Part shown: positions 1-11,600 of the stretch, piece after piece | Numbering within the stretch: the first letter of the stretch is position 1 | Layout of the letters: each line of letters starts with the position of its first letter | Source of the DNA: Naegleria lovaniensis | Lineage: Eukaryota; Heterolobosea; Eutetramitea; Acrasida; Naegleriidae | Assembly (NCBI RefSeq): GCF_003324165.1 | Contig: NW_025407867.1 | Coordinates: forward strand, 1-64,000 | Reading direction: 5' to 3' | DNA: 64,000 nucleotides | Position numbers and translations under genes: made by a program | The notes under the pieces: model-generated | Told to the model about the DNA's origin: nothing | The model's database searches: none | The model's input: only the letters and a program-made list of their open reading frames with translations

Positions 1-1050
1 CCTTCTTGATGATCTTTCTGGCTTGCTTCTTCCACTTCTTACTCTTCTTCTTTTCAAGTTTTTCAACCTTGACAATGGTCTTGGCGAAATCCTTACCAAG
101 TTTCTTACCAGCAAGAATTTGATCAGCAACACAAGCATGGAAAGCATTTGGATTCTTCTTCTTCTTCAAACCAGCCTTTCTACAAGCTTTACGAGCTCTC
201 TTGAGTTGTTTCTTGGTTGGTTTCTTTGGTTTGACTCTTCTCTCAACTCTTCGATGGACATGATTGTGCAATACACCTCGAGCCGTTCGGGAAAGATATT
301 CTCGAGAGATACACAAACCAGATGAGAATTTCAAACTTCTTGGAGCATCCAAAATCAATGAAATGTGTCCAAAAGAACCATATCTACTTCTGAATGCTGG
401 ATTTCTATGCCAAGTAGCAGTCAAGTGAGCTCCATTCTTTGCAGAAACAATGAGCGAGTTGGCTGATACTCTCTTTGCAGTGGCAGAGCCAGAGAGTTGA
501 ACAGTTTGACCAACACTCACTTTGGTTTGCTTACCATTCAAATAGAATGAATTGGTTTTGGTATCATATTCAAAGGTGTCCTTTTGATTGATTTTAACAG
601 CAAAGGCAGTATTGACCGATACTCTATGAATGTTGTGTGAATTTAAAGAGGAGTAAGAGCACGTAGCAATGAATAATCATTCATTGAGAAGGAATGATCA
701 TGAACAGTGAATTTCACGAAATTCATATATTGGAGGGTAATGTTGAGTGTTAGGATTGAATGATCATCACACACTTACTTTTTCCATTTACCAGTTCTTG
801 CATGAGCAATGAATGATTTGTCAGCGGTTTCTGCCAAAACATAGTCACCTACACCATAGAAATCATATCTTCGTCCAGTGAAGGAAACATAGTGTGGGTC
901 ACCAACGGATTGACATCTCTGTAAAACAGAGTTGACAGCTTTCACAGATCTTGCAGCTCTAAATTTACGGGCTTCTGTTGGTAATACAGCAAGGATGACA
1001 CAAGTGGCCACCAACAACAAGCCAACGAGTAATTTTGATGTGCTCATCAT
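1..1050 (-). CDS. Secreted VWD-domain protein, 3' end cut by the window edge
   Basis: Two exons are visible. Exon 1 is 779-1050, a 155-nt intron (GTAAGT donor, AG acceptor) covers 624-778, and exon 2 runs from 623 past the left edge. The start is at 1050 or 1047, where a hydrophobic signal peptide begins (MSTSKLLVGLLLVATCVILA). The in-frame ATG at 1176 would put 42 residues before the signal and is less likely. Just after the signal come SVGDPHYVSFTGRRYDFYG and DYVLAE, the opening of a von Willebrand factor type D domain (GDPHY motif). Exon 2 keeps the domain going (FEYDTKTNSFYLNG, VSVGQTVQLSG) and ends in a very Lys/Arg-rich tail. The protein is probably secreted; its ligand is unknown. VWD domains usually mediate extracellular assembly. 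The basic tail is unusual for the family. Confidence 0.75.
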
Positions 1051-1326
1051 CGTGTTGTTGTCTTGAACGATGATGACTTGTGTTGAATTTTTTGTTGTGA
1101 ATGAACTCTGAGACTTTGCGGTTAGTGCTAAAAAGGATTTCAGTGACAAGTGAATAGCAACAAAAAAGGGTGACACGATGTGGAGTTGTTGATAGCGGCA
1201 TCATGATAGATTCGTGCACGAGTTAAAGTTAACAGCGTTCTTAGCTAAGGGGTTAGTACTGAGTGTCAGCAAGTAGTTGAAGAGTGCAAGAATTACAGCC
1301 AATGAGTACAGTATTGCTCCAGTTGT

Positions 1327-2517
1327 TTATTGTTGTTGTTCTTTTTGTTTCAAAATTTCGTTTTCCACTCTCAATTTTCGGATAAGTGCCTTCTTCTTTT
1401 CCACTTGTGATTTCAAATGACCCTCGACTTGAGCCTTTTGACTCTTAATGCCTACACGTGGGTTTCTATCCTTCTCTGGTGGAATCCATTCAATGCTTCC
1501 AGATGTACTAATATTCTTTGACAAGTTATCAAGGTAGAATTTGGTGTTATCGATTTGTTGAGACTTGGTCAAGTGAGTTTCAGTACGATTTCTGAGATTA
1601 AATTGGTTGGAGATGTAAGGAATTTCAATTTGGTTCAACAAGTTTCCTTGTTCAAGAGAAGCTCCAGTGAAAGAAAGAAGACCAAGGTGGCGAGCCTTTT
1701 TAACTTCGTCTTGAATCTTCTTGTGAGTTCTTCTTCTAACACCAGTAAATCGCTTTGGAATAATACGTCCAGTTTGCGAAACAAACTTGAGAAGGAGATT
1801 TGGGTTCTTGTATGAAATCTTTTCAACGTAATGTTGGTTGTTGGCGAATGGATCTGGAGGACGAGATTTGAATTGAGGTAATTGATGTAATTGATATTCC
1901 ATCATTTTACGGTGTTGAATATCATCACCAGCAAGTTTACCTTCTCTCCAATCTTGAGCAATCTCAGAAAATTGATCCATAGCGCTCATGAATTCCATAT
2001 GACTTGTTGGTGCTTTGTTGTAGAGCCATCCAGCTGAATTGGCGTTGACTGGAGTTTTTAAGTGATGATTGAACACATCGCTATCAGCTCGTTCTATATA
2101 ACGATAGTAATCATACCATGTATTTCCTTGTGGAGAGTCCTTGGAATTTGCTTGGAATGGTGCTTCGGGAGAAATGTTTTTTGCTTTGGAAGGCTTGTCG
2201 GCTTGTGATGTTGCGGCTTGATAGACATCTGAACCATCGTAATTGGCCCTACCACCTCTAATTCTTGCAATGTTGTCCTCTATGAGTTTATGAATATCCT
2301 TCAGAGATAGCTTCCTGTTGGCAAGTTTTTTCTTGCTTGCTTCGTCCAATTCAATTTGTCTAACTCCTTCATTTGAGTAAGAGCTGGTACTAAAATTTTG
2401 TTGTTGTTGATGATGACTAGAGAGTAGAATGGCTACTGTTGAAGAAGAATGTTGCGGAAGAAGAAGATGTGTCTTGTTCAGAGAACAGGCAGAGCGATGA
2501 AAAACAAGCCGCTTCAT
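1327..2517 (-). CDS. Mitochondrial small-subunit ribosomal protein bS18m
   Basis: A single-exon ORF of 396 residues. The core of bacterial S18 lies near residues 233-286: YKNPNLLLKFVSQTGRIIPK, then RFTGVRRRTHKKIQ and KKARHLGLLSF. This matches the conserved S18 pattern (a GKI-type turn, the RxTG motif and an ARxLGLLP-like end). The N-terminus (MKRLVFHRSACSLNKTHLLL) is basic and lacks acidic residues, as in a mitochondrial presequence. Bacterial S18 is about 75 residues, so roughly 230 residues are added before the core and 100 after it. The C-terminus is a Lys/Gln-rich helix. Such extensions are common in protist mitoribosomes. It is divergent from the Tra1-like gene, with about 180 bp between starts. 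Confidence 0.8.
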   Translation of the reverse strand: MKRLVFHRSACSLNKTHLLLPQHSSSTVAILLSSHHQQQQNFSTSSYSNEGVRQIELDEASKKKLANRKLSLKDIHKLIEDNIARIRGGRANYDGSDVYQAATSQADKPSKAKNISPEAPFQANSKDSPQGNTWYDYYRYIERADSDVFNHHLKTPVNANSAGWLYNKAPTSHMEFMSAMDQFSEIAQDWREGKLAGDDIQHRKMMEYQLHQLPQFKSRPPDPFANNQHYVEKISYKNPNLLLKFVSQTGRIIPKRFTGVRRRTHKKIQDEVKKARHLGLLSFTGASLEQGNLLNQIEIPYISNQFNLRNRTETHLTKSQQIDNTKFYLDNLSKNISTSGSIEWIPPEKDRNPRVGIKSQKAQVEGHLKSQVEKKKALIRKLRVENEILKQKEQQQ

Positions 2518-2697
2518 TTTTTTTTAAATCATCACAAAACATCATCAAAAGTAAATAAATAAAATTATTATTATTATTCTTTTGTTGTTCTTTCATTGAT
2601 TGGAAGAACATGCGTTCAAGAAGGCACGTTCAAACAGATGATTTACACAATAACAATAAACAACAACAAAATCGATTTTCAAACTCCCACCAAAAAA

Positions 2698-5600
2698 ATG
2701 AGCAGCCATGATCAACACCTGCAGGCTCAAGCCTCATCATCATCATCTTCTGCGGGATTGCCAGCTGCCCAGACATTAAATTTTGAAACCTATCTTAGAA
2801 ACTTCGAAAGTCTCAAAAACGCGAACGGTAGGTTGATTTCGATCGATTAGCTTTCCATCCGATGACAATTACACTCTCTAGACACTGCTAACCTAACTAA
2901 GTTGTTAATTGAGTTGCGTGATCATTTGGAGAGTGCTTCACTTCCCGAATGCTTTGACTTTGCTTCTACCATGTTAAAACCATTATTAGAGTTCTTAAAT
3001 GATGGAGTAAAGCCTAAATTCAGGAAAGATGATAAAGATCATTTACTTCGTCAAGTAATCATTGAAATTATTCAAAAATTGCCACACACAGAAGTAAGTT
3101 TTATTTTCTATTAATTTTAACAGTCATCACCGAACAATCGACCGAATTTGATAACTATATATCAACAAATAATTATTGTCACTCATTTAAATAGTTATAT
3201 GAAGAGAGAAATGGAAGAAGAGAGGAACTAACTCTGCTCATGAATTCGCTTTTCAAAGTCCTAAAAACAGACAACGAGCTGAATGGAGTTGTGGCAATTA
3301 GACTCATTATTGACATTCACAAATCATTCAAAACCAGCCTTCCAACTATTTTTCAACCTCTAGTAGACATTTTTCTTCAATTTTATGCAAATTTCGAAAA
3401 AACAATAGAAAAATATTTGGGAAGAAAGCCAAAGAGAAACAATTTATCAACCGGAGACGCTATTATTACAGAGCCATCAGATCAGGTTTATGATACGAAA
3501 GATTATCTAATTCCGTGCATAGAAAGTTGCAAATTTATGTTAGAATTACCTATATTTATTATATTTTTCTTTAGAAGCAGCCCTTTGAAAGACACAATCA
3601 ATTTTACTACTTTGTTCGAGAAAGTGCATGATATTTTCAACTATGATATATCAGTTTCTGATGACGTCATGGCATCCGCTGTTGGAAAGGAGCGAGTTGA
3701 GGATTTTATGCTTTTACGAGTTAAAACCATATCGTTCCTAATTTATACATCCAAATATGTGGATAAGAAAAATGACAATGTCTATGTCAAAGACATTCCT
3801 AGATTTGTCATTAAATGTTTGAAAGAATGTCCTGATGAATGCATTACACCAAGAAAGGAGATGCTTTTAATTATGAGACATATTGTTGAAGTTCCTTTGA
3901 CTCAAAATGATCATCTAAGTGGAATTTGTTCTCATTTTATGCCCTACATGAATGACATGATGAATGATTCAGTGTTAATTGGAAAAAGTAGATCTGCTTC
4001 TGAAACTGTTAGATCATCAGCATATTCCACAGTTTTAGAAATACTCAACTTTAATCAAAACAAGATAGATTTCACTCCAACACAAATGTCTTCATGTACA
4101 ACATTCTGCACTAAGTTATTATACGACACCTCTTTGGGATTAGGTATTCATGCACTGGCTGTAGGATTACTAGTTTCACTGTCGCAAACCATTTACAAAA
4201 ACATTGCTGCTCAAATTCAACTACAACAACAAACCTCAGAAAATGGCTCTACAACAGAACCTGTGAGTACCAATATTTCGGAACTAGTGAATTTGCCACA
4301 CATCATCAAGTTCAAAGAAATACTTTTGAGTATTATCAGAGCATTTGTACAGAAGGTTAAATATCTTTCCAAGCTCATCAAAAAGATATCAAAGAAAAAA
4401 CCAGTATCAACTGAAAAGGAAAATGCAAATGACAATGCCATGATATTACCATTCAGTCCATACAAGTTTAACGAGAATTTTAGTAACGATATTACATACT
4501 GCTGCACCATGTTTAAACATCTCATATTTGGCTTGAAGACGATCGTACTTGTTTTCACATCAGTGCCAAGAGATGAAAGATCCAAGTTCCCTGAATTGCC
4601 TCTCTTGAATAAGCTTTTTAGATACGGACTTGATTGCTTTGATATTTATAACTTGGTTAGCGAAGATCAGGTTAATGTTGAGTCAATATCCAAACAAAAA
4701 GTAGCTGAAGAGGAGAAGGACATTTTTAACAATTATTCCTCTCTGTACACATCTCTTTCAGCTCCACTTTTCACAGAGGTGTTTAAAACCCAATTTGAAT
4801 ATCTCTACAAAAAGCTGTTGGATGGAAGACCAATGACTTTTATTCACATTCCAGCCAATATTTTATCATCTAATCCAAATATTGCTTCTGTTTTTTCAGA
4901 AATTTTACTCAAATTCTTATTGAAAAGAATGGACAAAATAGCAAAGGATCGCAAAGAATCTCAGTATATGCATAATTTGTTTAAACTGGTGTTTGGATCC
5001 ACTGTTACCTTTCCAAAGAATGAGACTGTTTTGAAGAATCATATGACTTCAATTGTAACGTCATGTTTTACATTTGCCAACAAATTCAAGGAGTGCATGG
5101 ATTATTATTTGATTTTACGGTCTCTTTTTAATTCCATCTTATCAGCGAAATTTGATTTACTTTGCAAGGAATTTGCACAATTACTTCCAACGGTGTTAGA
5201 AAAGCTCTCTGATTTGGTAAATAACGCACATGACAAAGAAACAAGAAATCTCTTTGTTGAGCTTTGTCTAACAGTTCCCTCTAAGTTACACGTGTTATGC
5301 CCTTACCTTTATTTATTGATCAAACCCATTCTATATGCCTTGCAACCCGGTTCTAGTGAGAAGGCAACAACAGCTGCATTGCGAAATCTGGACTTGTGGG
5401 TGACAAGTCTACGTAACGAATCTTTGGAAGCAATTTTGAAACCTGTCATTCCAGACCTTCTCAAAGCATTATTTACTCATCTAAAACCTCAACATCATGC
5501 CAATGGAGCAACTGCAATGAGATTACTTGCAAAATTAGGAGGCACACATCGACAATATATGAGTGAACTAACATCAGTGCATACCAAAGAATATGCAAAT

Positions 5601-8600
5601 TCTCTTTTCTTTAATATCAATCTCAAAGGAAATAATAACATGATAGAACAGTATGACGAGTCTACCATGATTCCAGCAGACGACTTGGTAGATTTATCTG
5701 TGGATATTTGTCTAGATAGAGACAATGATATCCAAACAAAGAAGAGTGCCTTTGAGTTTTTGAAAACATGCATTCTTTCAATGATATCTACAACAGAGGA
5801 ACACCTTGGTGTGCAAGATGATTTCAAATTTACCACCAAACATGTTCCAATTAAGAAATATTTCCACATTTCAGCATCATCTCCAAAGATTGATAATTTT
5901 TACCAAGATGAAGTTAATATTGAGGAGTGTAAGACAACTACGCGATATGAAGGAGAGATTGCAATGTTCAACAAGGTGTTAAAGAGTATTTTCTTATTCA
6001 TGAGTTATGCCGTTAAGGAGAATCTTACTGATTGTATTGAATTTACAAAGAATTTGATCAGACATTTTGCTCTTACTGCCATTTTCAATTCATATAATTA
6101 TGAGGAACCTTCCAAGTTTAGAATCAACCATGATTGGTTCTATGAGGTTCTTCTTGACGTTTATGAAGAGGATTGTACAGAAACATCTCCAAATGTCAAT
6201 GTTGGAGATTTCATTCTTGGTTTATTCACAGATTATGTTTATGAAATTTGTAATGACGATCCAGACTTGGTGATACAATTTGGTATTTGGGAGAGACTTC
6301 AATCACGATTCACAAAATTCCTCTATCAACCAGAATGGTACAAGAAGTGCGTTGGAGCAAGAGGCGTTTTGTTTTTGTGTGAAAACATTACTCCAATATG
6401 GCTTGTTCATTACGAGAGCGATATGCTAAAAGGTCTATTCTTCTCTTTGAAAAATCAACCAGTTCACATGACTCCTCACACCACTCAAATCACCATTATG
6501 GCCGCTGAGAGTTTGGTTCGAGCCTGTTACAACACTCCATTGCTGGACTTTTCTTTACTTTTCAGCAATAATTTTTATGAAAAGGTTGAATACATACAAT
6601 CCGCTCCTTCGAGTACTCTTGCTGAAGGTGAACATGTTGTTCATGCTGAGAAAATGGGAAAGGACCTTGTGTTCAAGAAGAGATCACTTTTGGCTTTGAT
6701 TTGCTCTGAACTTTCAACTCCTTCAAGTCAAATTAGAAAGATTGCACAATCTCTCTTACGACTTTGTTCCGATATGATGAACATTCCACTCTCATCCATT
6801 ATTGATAGATTTAGGCCAGATGCTACCCAGAGTCAAAAGGAACAAAAAGATGATGGAACTGGAAAAAAAGATATTAGTATCATCACTACATCCTTGGAAT
6901 ACTCAGTACTTCAACTCTCAACAAGAGATAATAATGTACCTGGACAGTATATTTCCTCTCAATTTACCAAGGCACTTAATCTTTTACGAAACGATGAACT
7001 GTATTCAAAAGATACAAAGGATCAGAAAAAACTTCTCAATGCCAAGTTAGTTGCTCTCAAATTATTAAGAGAAGCAATTGTGAGCAAAGAACTTAGATAC
7101 AATGATAAGGATACCAATAAGGAGCAATTGAAAATCATGATTGAAACTATTTGCAAATTTTTAGTAGCCACAAACAAGGACGTGGTTACCATTGCAAAGA
7201 CAGCCCTGTTGACATACATTTCACAATTCAGACCACCTAAAGACTCTCTTCAGCAAGCATTGAGACAACTCAGCACAAATTTATCCAAGTACACACAACT
7301 GACTTTGACTTTTCTGCAAAATGCTGCCTTTTTCTTAAAAGTGAACTCTCAGATTCAAACTCAACTCTCAAAGGTAGCATCCACTCTCTTGGAGCATTTA
7401 AAGAAGTGGGCTGACAAGCAACAAATCAAACATATTGCTAATCAAAAAGAAAAACCAATTATTGCTGCTGAAATAGTTGCTCTATTTTCAATCATTCCAG
7501 ATACATCGGAACAATTACCAGCTCTTGTAAAATTGGTTATACTCTTAGAATCTGTATGGTCCGATGAAATTAAGAACTCAAATCCTTTTATTGCCCCATT
7601 AGCCAAATATTTGAACATTTATCCAGAACAAGCCATCAAGTTCTTATTTGAGACAAGTGGAGAACAAGTTTGCTATGCTCTCTCTACAAAGAGAACTTTG
7701 AACTTTATTTTAGAGGTTCTAAAGTCAAGAAAAGCCACTGATTTGAGAGCATATCTGTTCACACATCCTAATGTCATAGTCACTCTATTGAGCAGTGTGA
7801 ACAGTATAGAATTTACTGAAACTCAAGCATTTGCTTCTGATCCAAACAATATTCTCATATTAATAGGAAATATTTTGAAGCTTAATCCGAATGTATTTAT
7901 CACACATCGTGAAATATTCGATCAAGTTCTGAGAATATGGTCATTGTATATACAACAATTGAATCAAAATCCAAATGCCATGGATCTCTCTTCAGACACG
8001 ACAGTATCAAAAGGGCAATATTTAACTGATACTCAACGCATTCGTTTTACCAAAAAGTTACTCAAGCTCATGATTGCTTACTGCAATAATAATGAAAACG
8101 AAGTGGATACCTTGTTTAACATTGTGAAAGTATTCGGATGTGGAATTGTTATGGACTTGAACTTTGTTATGGAGTTCTTTGAAATTCAAGTTGGATGTGA
8201 ATACAATCTCAAGAGACAGGAGGCCATCTTGACCAAATTTTTAGAAGAATTCAAAAAAGAGGGAACATTCCAAATGAAATCAGATATTCTCAAGCATGTT
8301 GCCATTCCTATTGTTAGGGGAATTGCTAAACGAGAAAAACTGAGCACTGATTTACTTCGTAGATTTATTGATGAAAAGGTTCTCTTTTCTCCTACTTTTG
8401 CTCATTTCACAGAAAAGGAAAAGTATTCCATCAATACGGACTTGTTACAATTGCTTACATTATTCGTCAGGTATCTTCCTTCGACTCAACTTGATGTTTT
8501 AAAGAAAGAGAAGAACATTTTCAAGTTTTGTTATGACAATTGCTGTAAGGACGATATAACTGCAGCCCAATGTGCATTCGTGCTGTTTGCTCATTTGATG

Positions 8601-11600
8601 AGTAAACTTGATCTTCCTCCCAAGTTGATTCAACCCGTATACATTGCCTTCTTAAAGGATTGCAAGAAGGATAGTAAATCTTTGGTACTTCCTGCGCTTG
8701 ATATGGTCATGCAACCAGTCAAGAAGGCAGAATTAGCGAGTGAACCAAAGGGAAAGTTTCCTCAATGGATCAGATCAACAAAACAAACGCTATTAGAAGA
8801 TGTGCCATCTACTCATCAATTAGCAAATATTTGGACAATATTTATTAGACATGCAGATTCATTTTATGACTCTAGAGAATGTTTTGTTTACAAGATGATT
8901 AATGCTCTTTCGAAAATTGGTTACTCTTCCATCAATCTTGAGAACAAGAAACTTTATATTCAATTAGCAGATGTCATCATTTCTTGGGAAGAGCGAGCAG
9001 CTAGAAAGAAACCATACGACGAACAAGAGGACGACAATGAAAAGAAACGAAAGGTGGACCAGACCGATCTATCCGATGATGGTGGATCCAAGAAGAGAAA
9101 GGTCGATGAAGAAACCTCACTCTCTGTTTCTGCAGCTTCATCACCGATTCATGAATTTACTCTAAAACCTCAATCCAGAGGGATTGTCTTGAACTTCCTT
9201 ATTAGAATGTGTATTTTTGTAAGTCAAACAAGAGCAGAAAAGCCACAAGCTCTCTACAAGGAATGTATTCAAATTTTAAAACGTGCTCTCCATTTGTGGA
9301 AAGATGAACCTGTATCATTGGCTCAAGCCGAAAAGTTCTTCCCCAACTCGGAAGAGAGTTCACCTACGATTGGTTCATTTACATTATCTTGTATTCTTGA
9401 GCTGATGAATTTACTTGTGGAAATGAATAGAGATACCATTCAATTGAATGCTCAATTTGCCAAGAGATTAATTCCATTCCTCACCACTCCGTACGTGGAT
9501 GTGAACAGAAATGTTTGTTTATTTTTCAAGACACTTTTCAAACATTTCGACCCTCTCAAGTCCAATGACAATGATGTCAAGGAGTTTTATGAGACCATTT
9601 GGAATTCTGTGAAAGAGACCATTGGTAAATATGCTTCTAAAGATTTACCACAACCAGCTGGAAATCAAACAATTGATCCATGCCAGCATTTGGTTTATGG
9701 ATCATTTGGACATGTACTTCTCTTACATTTATTATGTGAACATTACAGTAGTGATGAAATCAAACAACAGTATTCAAGACCTGTGTACTCACTGTTGGCA
9801 AAAGCCCTCAAGTATTCAATGAACATGACTCAGGAGAGCTCTTGGAGAGATATTTACTTGGGATATATTGAATTATGTCTTTCCTTCCTTGCAGATGGAG
9901 TTCACCTTGATTCGATTTTCAAGCATTACTCTCAAACCGTTGGTATTATCATTGAAAAGGTGGATTCCTTTAGTTACAATATTCTCCATCTTGTTGTTGA
10001 TATTGTTCTCAACTGGTTACGAACAAATCCATCCTCCGAAATGCAAAGAAGTTATACCTTACAGCTTGATGACGGGTTGCAAACAATGACATTGAGCAGA
10101 CCCTACAAGGTTCAATCGTACCTTCAGAAAGCGAGTCTCCTTGCCAAATTGGGAAGCTTGAGCGAGCAATCACAATCAAGTGAAACTGTAAAGAATCTTG
10201 GTGTTGAAAATTTCAATCAATTCAAACGAGAGTACTTTAATGTAGTGGCTGAATTGTATCAGCAGATGGATGAAATTTCTGAAGTGACATATGCCAAAAA
10301 GATTGAATCTTGCTTTATGGCTGGTCTGAAAATTGAATCCAAAGAATTGAGAGACATCAAGTCAAGATATATTTCTATTCTTAACCAAAAGATTGAAAAA
10401 ACAGTACTAAAGAGACTTCAATTTGTGATAGACCATCAAAAATGGGAACCATTGAGTGATCGATTTTGGATCAAGTATGCATTGGAGTTACTTTTAGAAT
10501 GTATTGAACAAGAGGAAAAGTTAACATGTCATCCCAAGATGGCGAAGTTCCCACCCATTTCTACTCAACCTGTAATGACGTCGAGTGCCAAAGGAGATTC
10601 TATTGCTGTTTCCTCATCTACAGCTTTGGAGAAATTGAGAAGAGTATTTGAAAGTCATGAATCATTCTTGCAATCCATTTCATCCATCAAGATCTCGAAT
10701 TTTATTGCACCTCTCAAAACTTTGATCCGAAGTAACACGAATATGGTGTTAAAGACTTGGGGAGAATTCTTTGCTTTGGCATGGAATTGTTTGGGAAATG
10801 ATGACAAGCCACTTCTTCAAATCCAAATGCAAAAATTGGTCTCCATTGATTATCATTCTAAACAATACACCAAATATCCAAATGTGATACAGGCACTTTT
10901 GTTAGGCGTCAACAATGCAGTGCTGAACACCAAGAGAGACCTATCCACATTCAATTATTTATCAATTCATCCAGAAACTCTCAAATTCTTGGGAAAGTCA
11001 TTCAATGCTTGGTCTCTTACTCTTCCATTGCTTGAAGAAGAATTACGTGCTCTATTTAATACTGGATCTTTTGATGAAAAAACTGAGAAAGTATGCCATT
11101 CTCTGACTGAACTTTATAGAGTATTGAAAGAAGATGATATTTTATGTGGAATATTTAGATGCTGTGATATTACAGATCATACCAAATTAGTACTTTCCTT
11201 AGAGCAACGAAATAATTGGTGCGAAGCTCAAGAAGCTCTCAAAGACTTGATCAACGCTTTCCATAAAGGAAATATTAAGAAAAAAGTTTCTCACACAGAG
11301 TTACAATTATGGGAAGACCATTGGATCATCTGCTCTAAAAAGCTACAACAATGGGATGAATTGACTAAATTCTCTCAATCAGCTCCTGGTACTCATGGTT
11401 ACTTTAATTTGGAATGTTTGTGGAAAAATGGTCAATGGACACAAATGAAAGAATTATTCCAGAAGAATCAATCGCTCGAAAATCAACTCATGAAGTTTTA
11501 TCACATTTCCTATTTGATCATGCAAGACAAAGAAGCAGAAGCTGGAGATGTATTTGCAATTTCTCAACAACTTGCTCTTCAACGGTGGTGTGCCTTACCT

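Noticed and set aside
4217-4585. Minus-strand ORFs of 60-125 residues inside the Tra1-like gene (this and others to 14207)
   Set aside because: Antisense shadows of a long conserved coding exon.
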